64,000 nt of DNA, taken from Hyphomicrobium sp. MC1 (GTDB lineage: Bacteria; Pseudomonadota; Alphaproteobacteria; Rhizobiales; Hyphomicrobiaceae). The notes under the pieces were generated by a model. The model worked only from the letters and a program-made list of their open reading frames with translations, did no database searches and was not told where the DNA came from. Every line of letters begins with the position of its first letter. Position 1 is the stretch's first letter. Position numbers and translations under genes: made by a program. Shown here piece after piece: positions 54,201 to 62,973 of the stretch. Where the stretch lies: NCBI RefSeq assembly GCF_000253295.1, contig NC_015717.1, positions 3,782,001-3,846,000 of the forward strand, given 5' to 3'.

Positions 54201-54628
54201 TTTAGCTTGCCAAAGCTGAGCAGGCGGCAGAGCCGCGCCCAACCGGCGCGGTTTTCCGGATAAGCGATGATATCCGGGGTGCCGTCGATGAAGACGAGGC
54301 GTGCACCGACGAGCAGCTTGAAATTTTTTGCGCGAGCTTTGACGGCTTCTGAAATGCCGGCCCAATCGTCGGCGTTTGCATCGTCGATCCAAGCGTATTC
54401 GCCGGGACCGGAGCCTTCGCGGACTTTTTGCGGAGCGGGCAATCCTTCGTTCCGCAAGTCTTCGAGAGCGCCGTAAGCTCTGACGACACCGGCGAGCGTA
54501 TTGCGGTCCGCAATGCCTATCCCCGTATGGCCAAGAAGGACGGCGCGCGCGACGAAATCCTCAGGGTTCGATGCGCCGCGCAGAAACGAGAAATTCGTGG
54601 TGGTAGCAAGTTCGGCATAGGGCGTCAT
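51281..54628 (-). CDS. dnaE2: Error-prone DNA polymerase III alpha subunit DnaE2 (ImuC)
   Basis: The ATG at 54628 overlaps the imuB stop (ATGA) and gives 1115 aa. It has an N-terminal PHP domain (YAELATTTNFSFLRGASNPEDFV), the polymerase core with the catalytic Asp motif PPDIDVDFEHERREEV, a helix-hairpin-helix region and a C-terminal OB domain (VAGVVLVRQRPGKGNAIFITLEDETG). This is the translesion polymerase of the SOS mutasome, acting with ImuA and ImuB. Family and operon order are unambiguous. Confidence 0.96.
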   Translation of the reverse strand: MTPYAELATTTNFSFLRGASNPEDFVARAVLLGHTGIGIADRNTLAGVVRAYGALEDLRNEGLPAPQKVREGSGPGEYAWIDDANADDWAGISEAVKARAKNFKLLVGARLVFIDGTPDIIAYPENRAGWARLCRLLSFGKLKAKKGDCSLQREDLLSDCADLQLIVMPPLVRDGLEAHVRTVSAAAPGKTWLAAAMHLRGNDREELHHLMSVAALTHVPLIATNDVLYDIPEQREVQDILTCIREGLRIETAGRRLEANAERHLKRPADMVQLFRDCPSAISATQELLQNITFSLGQLKYEYPDEPVPPGWTPQGWLDHLTWQKAAERYPAGIPDKVRNQVAAELKLIAEREYAPYFLTVYDIVRYANEQKILCQGRGSAANSAVCYVLGITSVDPERNNLLFARFISSERREPPDIDVDFEHERREEVIQYIYERYGRERAGLVATVIRYRPRSAIREVGKVLGLSEDITSRIAGTVWGSGGSKLSEAHLRQAGIDPRNPVIGQAIAFATRILGFPRHLSQHVGGFVLARGRLDDLVPIGNAAMDKRTFIEWDKDDIDVLGLMKVDVLALGMLTCIRKAFDLIRLHEGESFDLANLPAEQREVYEMLQKGDSIGVFQVESRAQINMLPRLKPKEFYDLVIQVAIVRPGPIQGDMVHPYLRRRKNTEEITFPSPTPPHDPDELRNVLSRTLGVPLFQEQAMQLAMVAARFSDAEANQLRRAMATFRNVGTIHKFESMLVERMVERGYDRDFAQRCFEQIKGFGEYGFPESHAAAFARLVYISAFIKCRYPAAFACALLNAQPMGFYAPAQIVRDARDHGVEVYPVDVNESDWDNTLCAGSDGKTALRLGFRQVDGLSEAWCKRLIDLRRNGYADLDNLAQRTRLPQRVLRVLADADCFRSVGIHRRDALWAARRLPEADELPLFAAAREPDLGDEPNAQLPSMSLGENIAVDYQTARLSLKGHPMECLRDIFRSEGIATCAELAAQRDGSRGRVAGVVLVRQRPGKGNAIFITLEDETGITNAVLWVRTFEKFRKEVMGARLLLIEGKVQRSPENVIHLMAARVIDRTAELSRLSDAYEPTIEISSADEFLHPQPSRARHPRDVRILPGSRDFH

Positions 54629-56166
54629 GGAAACACTCCATGCAGGAACCACCGAGGCTGCCCATCGGCCGCCGTTACGGCTGCGCGGAAAATCCAGAAG
54701 CGCCGCCCTTCAGAGCTTTCGACACGATAGTAGTCGCGCACGCCATAGTCTGACTGTGGGCGCCACCATTCTTCGGCGATGCGCTCCGGACCGATCGCGT
54801 TCGCGATGCGATGCGTAACGCGGCGCCAGCGGACGCTTTCCAGCCTATCGTTTTTATCGGCTTCGACGTCGATCGGATGCGGACGCGCATAGATCAGCGG
54901 CGGACGCAAACCGACCTTGCCCTGGATCGTCCCCTGCTCCCATTCGTGTGGCGACGCGGGAAGTGCAGCCGGAACCACAGCCTGCGCCCGTTCCGGAATA
55001 TGGCTATCGACCGGCTGCAATCGCATTACGCGCTCACGTCCGAACATGATGCTTAGCCGGTCGATGAGCTGAGCGACCTTGTCTTGCTGGTCGTCTTGCG
55101 CATTGAACGTGCCCTGGCTCTCAGTCCACGGCTCAGCGCGCGTCGCCTCGAAGCAAATGAGGTCGAAGCCGAAGCCAGGATCGAGCGGGTCGGCGAGGCC
55201 ATCGAGACGGTCGCGGTAGAGGCGCAAGATCACTTCAGGATCGCGTGTCGGGCGGCTGGTCTCGACGCGGATGCGGCGGATAGCGCCGTCAGCCCGAAAA
55301 AAAGTTCCCGTAAAGATGCGGCCGCCGACGCTTCGCGCTGCCAATTGATCGCAGACAGACGCAGCCAGATCGGCAAGCATATTGGCGATCACCTCATGGC
55401 TCGCCACCGGCTCGGCACAGCGCTGCTCGGCCCTGTAAGGCGCAGGCTGGCGGCGAGGCGCGATGCGCCTGTCTTCCTCTCCGAGCACGCGGGCGAGTTT
55501 GGCCGTGAAAGCCGACGAAAAACGGGCGGTGAACAGCAGCGATGGCCGGTCGGCGATCTCGGCGACAGTCCTCAGCCCGGCGCGCCTCAAGGCGGTTGCG
55601 TCTTCTTCCGCGCATTCGAGTGCCGCGACAGGAAGTGTCCGCACAAGCCTAGCGTCCTCGACAAAGCATGGATTGACGGCAGAGAAGCGCGCCAGTGCGC
55701 GCGCCATATCAGGCGTCGGAGCGACGGCAAGTTTCGCGACTGAGATGCCGGCCGTGTGCAAAACCTTCTGCAGGCGCGCGGCAAGCATCGTCTCGCCTGC
55801 GAAGAGATGGCTGCATCCCGTGATATCGAGTGCCAGACCGTCCGGCAGATCCAAGGTGACCGACGGCGTAAAAGCCAGTGCCAGATCGGCAAGATGCGCA
55901 ACGAAAGCGGTATCGGCTGAGGGATCGGCCTCAATGGCGCGCAATCGCGGCATCCGCGCCCGCGCGTCGGCGAGCGTTATTCCGGCTCGCAGGCCGACGG
56001 CTAGAGCCCGGGAATCGACGGCGGCCAATTGCGAGACGCCCTTGACTTTGGCAACGAAGACCAGCGGCAGAGGTGCGCCGCCGCCGTTGTCACGCTGCCA
56101 ACGATCCGACGACAGGAACGGCATCCAGAGGCATAGATACCGTCTGCGCGAAACATCGCCGCTCAT
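54625..56166 (-). CDS. imuB: ImuB, Y-family polymerase-like mutasome protein
   Basis: The ATG at 56166 gives 513 aa starting MSGDVSRRRYLCLWMPFLSS. The frame overlaps imuA by 77 nt. The Y-family fold is recognisable, but the N-terminal catalytic Asp motif of active DinB enzymes is replaced (CLWMPFLSSDRWQRD), as in known ImuB proteins that act as hubs linking DnaE2 to the beta clamp. It overlaps dnaE2 by 4 nt. SOS-induced via the box upstream of imuA. Confidence 0.93.
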   Translation of the reverse strand: MSGDVSRRRYLCLWMPFLSSDRWQRDNGGGAPLPLVFVAKVKGVSQLAAVDSRALAVGLRAGITLADARARMPRLRAIEADPSADTAFVAHLADLALAFTPSVTLDLPDGLALDITGCSHLFAGETMLAARLQKVLHTAGISVAKLAVAPTPDMARALARFSAVNPCFVEDARLVRTLPVAALECAEEDATALRRAGLRTVAEIADRPSLLFTARFSSAFTAKLARVLGEEDRRIAPRRQPAPYRAEQRCAEPVASHEVIANMLADLAASVCDQLAARSVGGRIFTGTFFRADGAIRRIRVETSRPTRDPEVILRLYRDRLDGLADPLDPGFGFDLICFEATRAEPWTESQGTFNAQDDQQDKVAQLIDRLSIMFGRERVMRLQPVDSHIPERAQAVVPAALPASPHEWEQGTIQGKVGLRPPLIYARPHPIDVEADKNDRLESVRWRRVTHRIANAIGPERIAEEWWRPQSDYGVRDYYRVESSEGRRFWIFRAAVTAADGQPRWFLHGVFP

Positions 56167-56737
56167 GATCCCACTCCACGATACAGCTTCTCTCATCGAG
56201 ACCTGACGAGCTTTTCAGCACGAACACGTCGAAGGCTGCCCGCCGCGGGCCGTTCGGCTTCATCTGAGGTGCACCCTGCACGCGCCAGCGGATTTGCGCG
56301 GCATTGGGGGCGACGCGGCCACCGTGCCGAATGAGCACGATCTCGACTCCCGACTTCTCCGCAGCAAGCTTCAATCGTCGGCTGGCCGTAAGGTCGATCG
56401 GAGTCACCGTCTCCAGGATGACGGCGTGCAGCGCACTGCAACGCGCGCCTTCGAGAGCGGCGCGCAACCCGTCAACTGGAGAACGCGCTTCCATAACGAT
56501 GCAGCGCTCGGGCGACAGGCCAAGTGCGGCCAAGCCCGGACCATAGGCGTCTCCGGTTTCCGCGATTGCCGCTGCCTCGCGCACCCACAACAACATGGCA
56601 TCGCGCGGCGCTGCTGCCTTCGTCTGGGTCGCCAGCATCAGGCCGAAGCCGACAGCCGCAGCAGCATGCCCCGGCCCGGCGACGACTTCGCGAAGAATGA
56701 CAGGAGCTGAGGGGGCGCAAATCGAGAGCGGCAGCAT
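56090..56737 (-). CDS. imuA: ImuA, RecA-like mutasome accessory protein
   Basis: A 215-aa protein related to SulA/RecA folds, the first gene of the imuA-imuB-dnaE2 cassette. Family-type segments include GLAALGLSPERCIVMEARS and SRRLKLAAEKSGVEIVLIRHG. The ATG at 56737 is chosen because the LexA box lies 31 nt upstream. ImuA works with ImuB and DnaE2 in damage-induced mutagenesis. Confidence 0.9.
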   Translation of the reverse strand: MLPLSICAPSAPVILREVVAGPGHAAAAVGFGLMLATQTKAAAPRDAMLLWVREAAAIAETGDAYGPGLAALGLSPERCIVMEARSPVDGLRAALEGARCSALHAVILETVTPIDLTASRRLKLAAEKSGVEIVLIRHGGRVAPNAAQIRWRVQGAPQMKPNGPRRAAFDVFVLKSSSGLDERSCIVEWDHERRCFAQTVSMPLDAVPVVGSLAA

Positions 56738-56767
56738 GGCAAAAGAGAAAGAGCCTCAGACATAATT

Positions 56768-56782
56768 GTTCTCTTTTTGTTC
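56768..56782. promoter_or_regulatory. LexA (SOS) box of the imu operon
   Basis: GTTC-TCTTTTT-GTTC is an exact GTTC-N7-GTTC alphaproteobacterial LexA operator, 31 nt upstream of the imuA start. Confidence 0.9.
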
Positions 56783-56855
56783 TACAGCAGGATAGCCGCC
56801 CTGTCCAGTCCTGCTTTTGCAGTCGACAAGGCGGCGATCTCGCGAGAGATGCCGT

Positions 56856-59354
56856 TCAGACAGCCTCTTTCTCCAGCTTCGGTGTCCGGTGCGCCATCAG
56901 AGACAGAATCTCATCCGCCGGCCGTGGCTCGCTGAAGAGATAGCCCTGCACCTCGGTGCAGCCCTCATGGCGAAGCTGAAGCAGTTCCGCTTCCGTTTCG
57001 ACACCCTCCGCCGTCGTCGCCATGCCGAGCGCATGGCCGATGCTTGCAACGGCGCGCACGATGGCGATGGAATCCGGATTGGCCTCAAGATCCTGAATGA
57101 ACGACCGATCGATCTTGATCTTGTCGAACGGAAACTTCCGCAGATAACCAAGGCTCGAATAGCCCGTGCCGAAATCGTCCATAGAGATGCGGACGCCGAG
57201 GGCGCGCAGTTCATTCAGCATCGCAACCGTTGCATCCGTATCGCGCAGCAGAACCGTCTCGGTGATTTCAAGTTCGAGGCGATGCCCAGGCAGGCCTGAT
57301 TTCGCCAGCGCGCCGACAACCTGAAGAACGAGCGCATTGTTCTTGAACTGCAGCGGCGAAAGATTGACAGCGACCTTGACGTCTGATGGCCATTTCATCG
57401 CATCTGCGCAGGCTTGGCCCAGCACCCAGTTGCCGATGACGCCGATCAAACCGATCTCTTCGGCGAGCGGAATGAATTCCACCGGAGAAACCATTCCGCG
57501 CGTCGGGTGTTGCCAGCGCACGAGCGCTTCGAAGCCGCTGACTTCGTTCGTGTCGAGAGAAATCAGCGGCTGGTAATAGAGTTCGAGCTCGTTACTATCG
57601 ATTGCCCTGCGCAGATCAATTTCGAGCGCGCGACGTTCCTGCAGCTTGGCGTCCATACCGGGCTCGAAGAAGTGATAGATGCCGCGGCCCTCTTCTTTGG
57701 CGCGATAGAGCGCCATATCGGCGTTCTTCATCAGCTGCTCCACAGTGTCCCCGTCTAACGGGGCCATTGCGATGCCGATGCTGACGCCGACGGCGACCTG
57801 ATGTCCCAACACTTCGAACGGCGCGCTCAATTCGGCAATAATGCGCTGCGCCAAGACGGTGACGCCAACAGGCTGATCGGCATCGATCTGCACAATCGCA
57901 AACTCATCGCCACCGAGACGCGCGATGATGTCATGTTTCCTGACGCAAGCGCGCAGCCGATCCGCTACAGCCTGAAGCAAGGCGTCCCCGACGGGATGCC
58001 CAAGCGTATCGTTGACCGTCTTGAAGTTGTCGAGGTCGAGACAAAGAATTGAGACGGTGTGATCGTGCTCGGCACCTTTAAGCGCCATTTCCATAGCCTC
58101 GTGGAACCGCACTCTGTTGGGAAGGTCGGTCAGAGCATCATGATGTGCCATATGGGCGATTTTCGCGTCCATCTTGCGCCGCTCGGTGATGTCTTCATGA
58201 ATTGCGATGGAGCCGCCGTCGCGCATCGGCTGATGGGAAATAGCGATGACCTGGCCATCGGTCAGTTCTTCGATCCGATAGATTGGATCGCGACCGGTGG
58301 CCGACTCGATATGATCGACCAAAGCCATTTCCTGGAATTTCGAGAAACGGCCGTTCTTGCGGCGCTCCCGCAATATCGATCGAAGGGGCGTGCCCGCGAC
58401 GGTCAGCTCGGGCTTCAGACCGTAAAGCTCGGCATAGCGCCGGTTGCAGATGATGAGATTTTGCTCCGCGTCGAACATGCAGAGCCCCTGAGGCAAATTG
58501 TTGATCGCAGCATCGACGCGTGCGTATTGAACAGCCAGCGACTCTTGCGCCTCGGCAAGCTTCGTCAGCATCGATTGGAACGAACGCGCCAGCGTTCCGA
58601 TCTCGTCGGAGCGGCCGAGCACGTTCTCATCGAGATCCAATGACATCGCCCCGCCTTCGCGAACGCGCAGAGCAGCTTCACTGAGATGACGAAGGGGACG
58701 CGCCTGCGAATAGTGGACGAGTGCCAACGCCAATATGACGATCAACGACGTGCCGATCGCCAAAATCGCTACGATGACCTCAGACATCGAGTTCTGCTCG
58801 GTTTCCGCCTGAGCAAGAACTTCACGCGATTCAGCGCCGAGGAGATTGGTCAGCCGGTTCATCTGCCCTAGCGCGTCGTCGAGCGCCGCATCGAAACGGA
58901 GATCGAGCATTTCATCAGCGCGACGTTGCTTGTCGCTTGAGAGGATCGCATCGCGAAGCGAACGTACGGTGCCTTCGAGATACAGCAGCTTGCTCTGGAT
59001 GACGTCGCAATCTGCGCCACGCGCGGGGAAATAATCGGCGACGGCGGAGATCCAGCGGCGTGCAGCCGCGATTTGATTGATGGCTTCTCGGCTGGCCATC
59101 CGCGCATCGTCCAAGTCCGATGCGGACATGCTTTTATAAACAGCCAAGCCGACATCGTTCAGGGCCGCCTTAGCATCGGACAACGCGAGGCGCGCGGGTC
59201 CAACACGCTCAATCATTGCGCGATTAACCCGATCGAGACTTTGCGCCCCTTCAAGCACGAAGAAGTTAGCGAGCGCCGATAGCGCACCAAGGGAGACGAT
59301 AAGCACCGCGGCTTTGGCGGCGATGCCGAAGCGGAAAACGATAGGCACTTTCAT
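56856..59354 (-). CDS. Membrane GGDEF-EAL protein with HAMP and PAS domains
   Basis: An 832-aa cyclic-di-GMP enzyme. A membrane helix (about 11-33), a periplasmic helical sensor region and a second helix (about 191-214) lead into HAMP (215-270) and PAS (about 280-395). The GGDEF domain has an intact GGDEF at 481-485 and an inhibitory RxxD site at 472-475. The EAL domain has EAL at 609-611 and DDFGTGYSSL further on. Both catalytic motifs look intact, so it could be bifunctional. No adjacent gene indicates its target. Confidence 0.94.
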   Translation of the reverse strand: MKVPIVFRFGIAAKAAVLIVSLGALSALANFFVLEGAQSLDRVNRAMIERVGPARLALSDAKAALNDVGLAVYKSMSASDLDDARMASREAINQIAAARRWISAVADYFPARGADCDVIQSKLLYLEGTVRSLRDAILSSDKQRRADEMLDLRFDAALDDALGQMNRLTNLLGAESREVLAQAETEQNSMSEVIVAILAIGTSLIVILALALVHYSQARPLRHLSEAALRVREGGAMSLDLDENVLGRSDEIGTLARSFQSMLTKLAEAQESLAVQYARVDAAINNLPQGLCMFDAEQNLIICNRRYAELYGLKPELTVAGTPLRSILRERRKNGRFSKFQEMALVDHIESATGRDPIYRIEELTDGQVIAISHQPMRDGGSIAIHEDITERRKMDAKIAHMAHHDALTDLPNRVRFHEAMEMALKGAEHDHTVSILCLDLDNFKTVNDTLGHPVGDALLQAVADRLRACVRKHDIIARLGGDEFAIVQIDADQPVGVTVLAQRIIAELSAPFEVLGHQVAVGVSIGIAMAPLDGDTVEQLMKNADMALYRAKEEGRGIYHFFEPGMDAKLQERRALEIDLRRAIDSNELELYYQPLISLDTNEVSGFEALVRWQHPTRGMVSPVEFIPLAEEIGLIGVIGNWVLGQACADAMKWPSDVKVAVNLSPLQFKNNALVLQVVGALAKSGLPGHRLELEITETVLLRDTDATVAMLNELRALGVRISMDDFGTGYSSLGYLRKFPFDKIKIDRSFIQDLEANPDSIAIVRAVASIGHALGMATTAEGVETEAELLQLRHEGCTEVQGYLFSEPRPADEILSLMAHRTPKLEKEAV

Positions 59355-59832
59355 GAGAATCTATGCTGCCAGTTGGACCGGCGCCGGCATTAGAGCAAAA
59401 GTGTTTTATCTTAACTAACGTGTTGAAAATAATACCTAATTCACTTTCCAATATGTCAGTTTGATGACAATGAAAAACGCGCAGAAAAATGATGTCTAGG
59501 CGGAACATGCCGAGCAATCTCTTCGGCGTCGGCGCGTCGCTCGCTACTCCGACGGCGGCCCTCATGCAGGTCTTCCAACCACCACGAGGTCGACGCCACG
59601 TAGACAATGATCGATACAAGCGCAGCTTAAGAATGTTGCGTTAGCGCCAACAAAGAGCGTCACGCCGGGCTCAAACAAACGTGAACCGATATGGCCAAGC
59701 GGCTTACTTTTTTTCTGCAGCGGACATCATACGTCAAACAGAGCGATCTTAAATTCCCGCTCGCGCAGCTCGGACGGGGCGCGGGGAGGTTTTCAGGTCG
59801 CCGAAGCCAACTTGCCAGAATGGAGATCCCCC
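59355..59832. other. Intergenic region, no gene seen
   Basis: The 478 nt between the GGDEF-EAL gene (minus) and the small exported protein gene (plus) are partly AT-rich (59395-59500) and should hold two divergent promoters. No supported coding frame or repeat is visible. Confidence 0.5.
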
Positions 59833-60243
59833 ATGTCTCGTCTGAAAATCAGCAGTGGAATCGCCGCCGCTTCTCTTATGCTGTTCGCCGTACCGATGTC
59901 GGCCTACGCCCTCGTAGAGAATCCTTCTAGCACCATGTCGCAAACGCCGCCTTCGGTGATTGTGTTCAACCAGAAACCCAAAGAAGGCCAAATCAACGTC
60001 ACTTATGCGTTTATGCCATCGGCTGGGCACTTCGTGATTTACGGCTCGAATGGTTCGGGCAAAGCCAATGACTCGATCGTCGGCAGTGTGAAGCTCGATG
60101 CAGGCGCGCACAACGACTTCAGCGTCAAGCTCGATAAGGATTTGCCCACTGGCACATCTTTGTGGGCTTCGCTCACAAACTCCGACAAGCAGCCCTTCTG
60201 GAAAAAATCGCTCCCGCTGCAGAACGAATTTTTGATCAAGTAA
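59833..60243 (+). CDS. Small exported protein of unknown function
   Basis: The ATG at 59833 has a GGAG ribosome site and gives 136 aa. A Sec signal peptide (1-26, ending MSAYA) precedes a compact beta-rich domain (VIVFNQKPKEGQINVTYAFM, VKLDAGAHNDFSVKLDKDLP). The alternation loosely resembles DUF7282-type repeats, but this is weak. It stands alone between a cyclic-di-GMP gene and an MFS remnant. Confidence 0.75.
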   Translation: MSRLKISSGIAAASLMLFAVPMSAYALVENPSSTMSQTPPSVIVFNQKPKEGQINVTYAFMPSAGHFVIYGSNGSGKANDSIVGSVKLDAGAHNDFSVKLDKDLPTGTSLWASLTNSDKQPFWKKSLPLQNEFLIK

Positions 60244-60329
60244 CAAGGCTGCAAAGCCTTTGTGCATGACCGCCAGATCGACACAACGTCGGAGCGAAAG
60301 CCCCGGCGTTTCTTTTGCATAGCCTGCTG

Positions 60330-60553
60330 TCACTCGCGGATCGTTTCGGCTGCTACGAGTTCCGTGCGGAATTTCAGCCAGAGAACGACAGACAGCATGG
60401 CGAAAGCGCCCAGCGTCGGAAACATCGCGGCGTAGCCGAATTGTTGCGCCATCCACCCGCCGATCGCGGGACTGAGCGCGGCGCCGACGCCTTGTGTCGC
60501 CATCACAGCACCTTGCCCGGCGTTGATGCGGCCGGTGCCGTAAAGGACGGATT
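60330..60553 (-). pseudogene. Remnant of an MFS transporter (C-terminal fragment)
   Basis: The minus strand reads VLYGTGRINAGQGAVMATQG, then GVGAALSPAIGGWMAQQFGYA and a final membrane helix (AMLSVVLWLKFRTEL) to a TGA at 60332-60330. This matches the last two helices of drug/metabolite MFS permeases. An in-frame TAA lies just upstream of the fragment and no start codon or N-terminal domains are present, so it is a truncated relic. Confidence 0.7.
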
Positions 60554-60726
60554 ATCGATCTTTCCGAGGGCGCGGCGCGCCAACTCGGCTCTGCCGATTT
60601 GATGCGGGTGGAAATTTCGGCCCAATAGCCCGCGACCGAATGTTCGCGAGCCCGTCAGGTTCTTTACAAGCTTTCATATCAATGAAAAACTTTCGCCATT
60701 CTTCATTTAGGAAGGATGGGGACATC

Positions 60727-62010
60727 GTGACAGCTTTCACGACCGCTTCGGCATGGGCCGACACGTCTTCAGAGACGCTTCCCGACGATCCGCTGCGGCC
60801 GGACGAACATTGCGACCTTGCGATCGTCGGTGGCGGGATTCTCGGACTTTGCTCTGGCCTTCATGCGGCGCGACAAGGGCTTGCTGTCCGTATTGTCGAT
60901 GCGGCGCGGATTGCCGACCGCGCTTCGGGTCTCAACGGTGGGCAGGTCATCGCGGGATTTAAGTACGATCCTGATTGGCTCATCGAGCATTTTGGCGACA
61001 AGCGAGGATCAGCACTGGTGTCCTTCGGTGCGTCGACGCCCGATGCTGTCTTTGGGCTCATCGAGCGCGAGAGACTTAACGTCCCACGACAAGCCAAAGG
61101 CTGGATCCAAGCTGCGCATTCTGAAACGGCCTTGAAGGCCGCGGAAGATCGCGCGGCGCAGTGGATCGCGCGCGGTGTGCCGGCAAAAATTCTTAGCGCC
61201 GATGACGTGACACAGATGACCGGAGCACAGGGCTATCTCGGTGGCTGGCTAGATCCTCGCGGCGGAGCGATCCAGCCTTTTGCGTACACACGCGAGCTTG
61301 CGCGGATCGCCGTGGCGGCTGGCGTTCGCATTGCGGAAAACACGCGGATTTCGCGGTTGCGGCGCGAAAATTCGTCATGGGCGCTTGCGACGGCAGATGG
61401 AAAAACGCTGCATGCGAAATCCGTTATCGTTGCGACGAACGCCTATGCAGACGGTCTTATTCCGGGCCTCGCGCGCACCCTGTTACCGCTGCACTCATTC
61501 CAGATCGCAACCGAGCCACTCCCCTACGAGGTGCTCGCAAATATTCTGCCCGGCGGCCAGGTCGTTTCGGATTCGCGCCGCATCGTCACCTATTACCGCA
61601 GAGGACCGGACAATCGCATGCTTCTCGGCGGGCGCGGCTCAATGGCGGAGCCAACGAGCCCAAAAGCCTGGGCGCACCTCGAACATGCGCTGAAGCGGCT
61701 CTATCCCGCTCTCAACGATGTAAAAATCGAAAAGCGCTGGTATGGGCGCGTCGCCGTCACGCTCGATTACCTCCCCCATGTTCACGAACCGGAGCGCGGC
61801 TTGATGGTCGCCGCTGGATGCCAAGGGCGCGGCGTCGGCCTGATGACGGCGCTCGCGCCGCGTCTCGTCGACTATCTCGCGTCACGCGATCCCGAATGCA
61901 TTCCGCTGCCGATCACGCCGATAAAGCCGATCCCGTTTCACACGTTTCGCAACATCGGCATCGGTGCAGCCATCGCGTGGTACCGGCTGATCGACATGCT
62001 GGAGCGCTGA
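60727..62010 (+). CDS. FAD-dependent amine oxidase (DadA/PuuB-like)
   Basis: The GTG at 60727 follows GGGGA; 427 aa. In-frame codons further upstream lack a ribosome site. The FAD motif CDLAIVGGGILGLCSGLHAARQG (residues 29-51) and the substrate-domain segments (GGWLDPRGGAIQPFAYTREL, WYGRVAVTLDYLPHV, GCQGRGVGLM) place it among the DAO/PuuB enzymes that oxidise gamma-glutamylputrescine or related secondary amines. It lies 66 nt before polyamine-type ABC permeases, so a polyamine or amino-acid substrate is likely. Confidence 0.88.
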   Translation: MTAFTTASAWADTSSETLPDDPLRPDEHCDLAIVGGGILGLCSGLHAARQGLAVRIVDAARIADRASGLNGGQVIAGFKYDPDWLIEHFGDKRGSALVSFGASTPDAVFGLIERERLNVPRQAKGWIQAAHSETALKAAEDRAAQWIARGVPAKILSADDVTQMTGAQGYLGGWLDPRGGAIQPFAYTRELARIAVAAGVRIAENTRISRLRRENSSWALATADGKTLHAKSVIVATNAYADGLIPGLARTLLPLHSFQIATEPLPYEVLANILPGGQVVSDSRRIVTYYRRGPDNRMLLGGRGSMAEPTSPKAWAHLEHALKRLYPALNDVKIEKRWYGRVAVTLDYLPHVHEPERGLMVAAGCQGRGVGLMTALAPRLVDYLASRDPECIPLPITPIKPIPFHTFRNIGIGAAIAWYRLIDMLER

Positions 62011-62076
62011 GTAATACAGCGATTGACTTTTTCGCAAATGTGAAAAACTATCCTGCCAGTTCAGGATTGCGAGTTG

Positions 62077-62973
62077 ATGAACGCTTCCGCCGAAACTGAC
62101 CACGCAATACCGGCGGCCTCGGCGCGCCACAGACGGCTATTCCAGCTTGGAATGTCGGCGCCGGGTGCGCTGGCGACATCCATCCTCGTTCTCTTTGCGC
62201 TCGGCGTGGTGCTGTTTCTGAGCTTCAGAACGAATGATGGTTCCCTGCTCGGCGGCGCTTTCACGCTCCGCAATTTTTCAGACACGTTATCCGATCCGCT
62301 TTACGCGACGATCATCCTGAGATCGCTGGCGATTGCCGGTTTCGTCACGCTTGCGACCGTCGTGACAGCCTATCCGGTGGCGTACTATCTGGCGTTTCAC
62401 GCCGGCAAGCATCGCGGGTTGTTGCTCTTCATCGTCACGCTGCCGTTCTGGACCAGCTACCTGTTGCGCGTTTTCGCGTGGAAAGTCGTGCTGGCGTACA
62501 ATGGCGTCCTGAACTCGGTCCTGCTGACGACCGGTCTCACGTCGGAACCGATCCTCGCGTTTCTCAATACGCCGGCCGCTGTCGTCGTAACGCTGGCCCA
62601 TGCCTATGCGGCGTTCGCAATCCTGCCGATTTACGTCGCGCTTGAGAACGTGCCGCGTTCTCTGATCGAAGCCGCAGAGGATCTTGGTGCGCGGCCGTTC
62701 ACAATCTTCCGCAAGATCATCCTGCCGATTTCGATGCCAGGCGTCATGGGGGCGGCGCTCGTGGTGTTCGTGCCGACCGTTGGCGACTACGTCACGCCGG
62801 CTCTCGTCGGCGGTCCGAGCAGCACGATGATTGGTTCGATGATCCAGGCGCAGTTCGGCAAGGCGAACGATTGGCCGTTCGGCGCGGCGCTTGCGGTAAT
62901 GGTGATGCTGGTGATCCTCACGCTCGTCGTAGCCGTGCGGCTCGCGGATAAGCGTTTCGGGAGCCGGACATGA
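62077..62973 (+). CDS. Polyamine-type ABC transporter permease (PotB/PotH family)
   Basis: The ATG at 62077 gives 298 aa. Six membrane segments are likely. The EAA loop is the segment ENVPRSLIEAAEDLGARPFTIFRKIILPISMPGV. It belongs to the spermidine/putrescine importer family. It overlaps the second permease by 4 nt and follows an amine oxidase gene. The ATPase gene is not in the window. Confidence 0.9.
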   Translation: MNASAETDHAIPAASARHRRLFQLGMSAPGALATSILVLFALGVVLFLSFRTNDGSLLGGAFTLRNFSDTLSDPLYATIILRSLAIAGFVTLATVVTAYPVAYYLAFHAGKHRGLLLFIVTLPFWTSYLLRVFAWKVVLAYNGVLNSVLLTTGLTSEPILAFLNTPAAVVVTLAHAYAAFAILPIYVALENVPRSLIEAAEDLGARPFTIFRKIILPISMPGVMGAALVVFVPTVGDYVTPALVGGPSSTMIGSMIQAQFGKANDWPFGAALAVMVMLVILTLVVAVRLADKRFGSRT

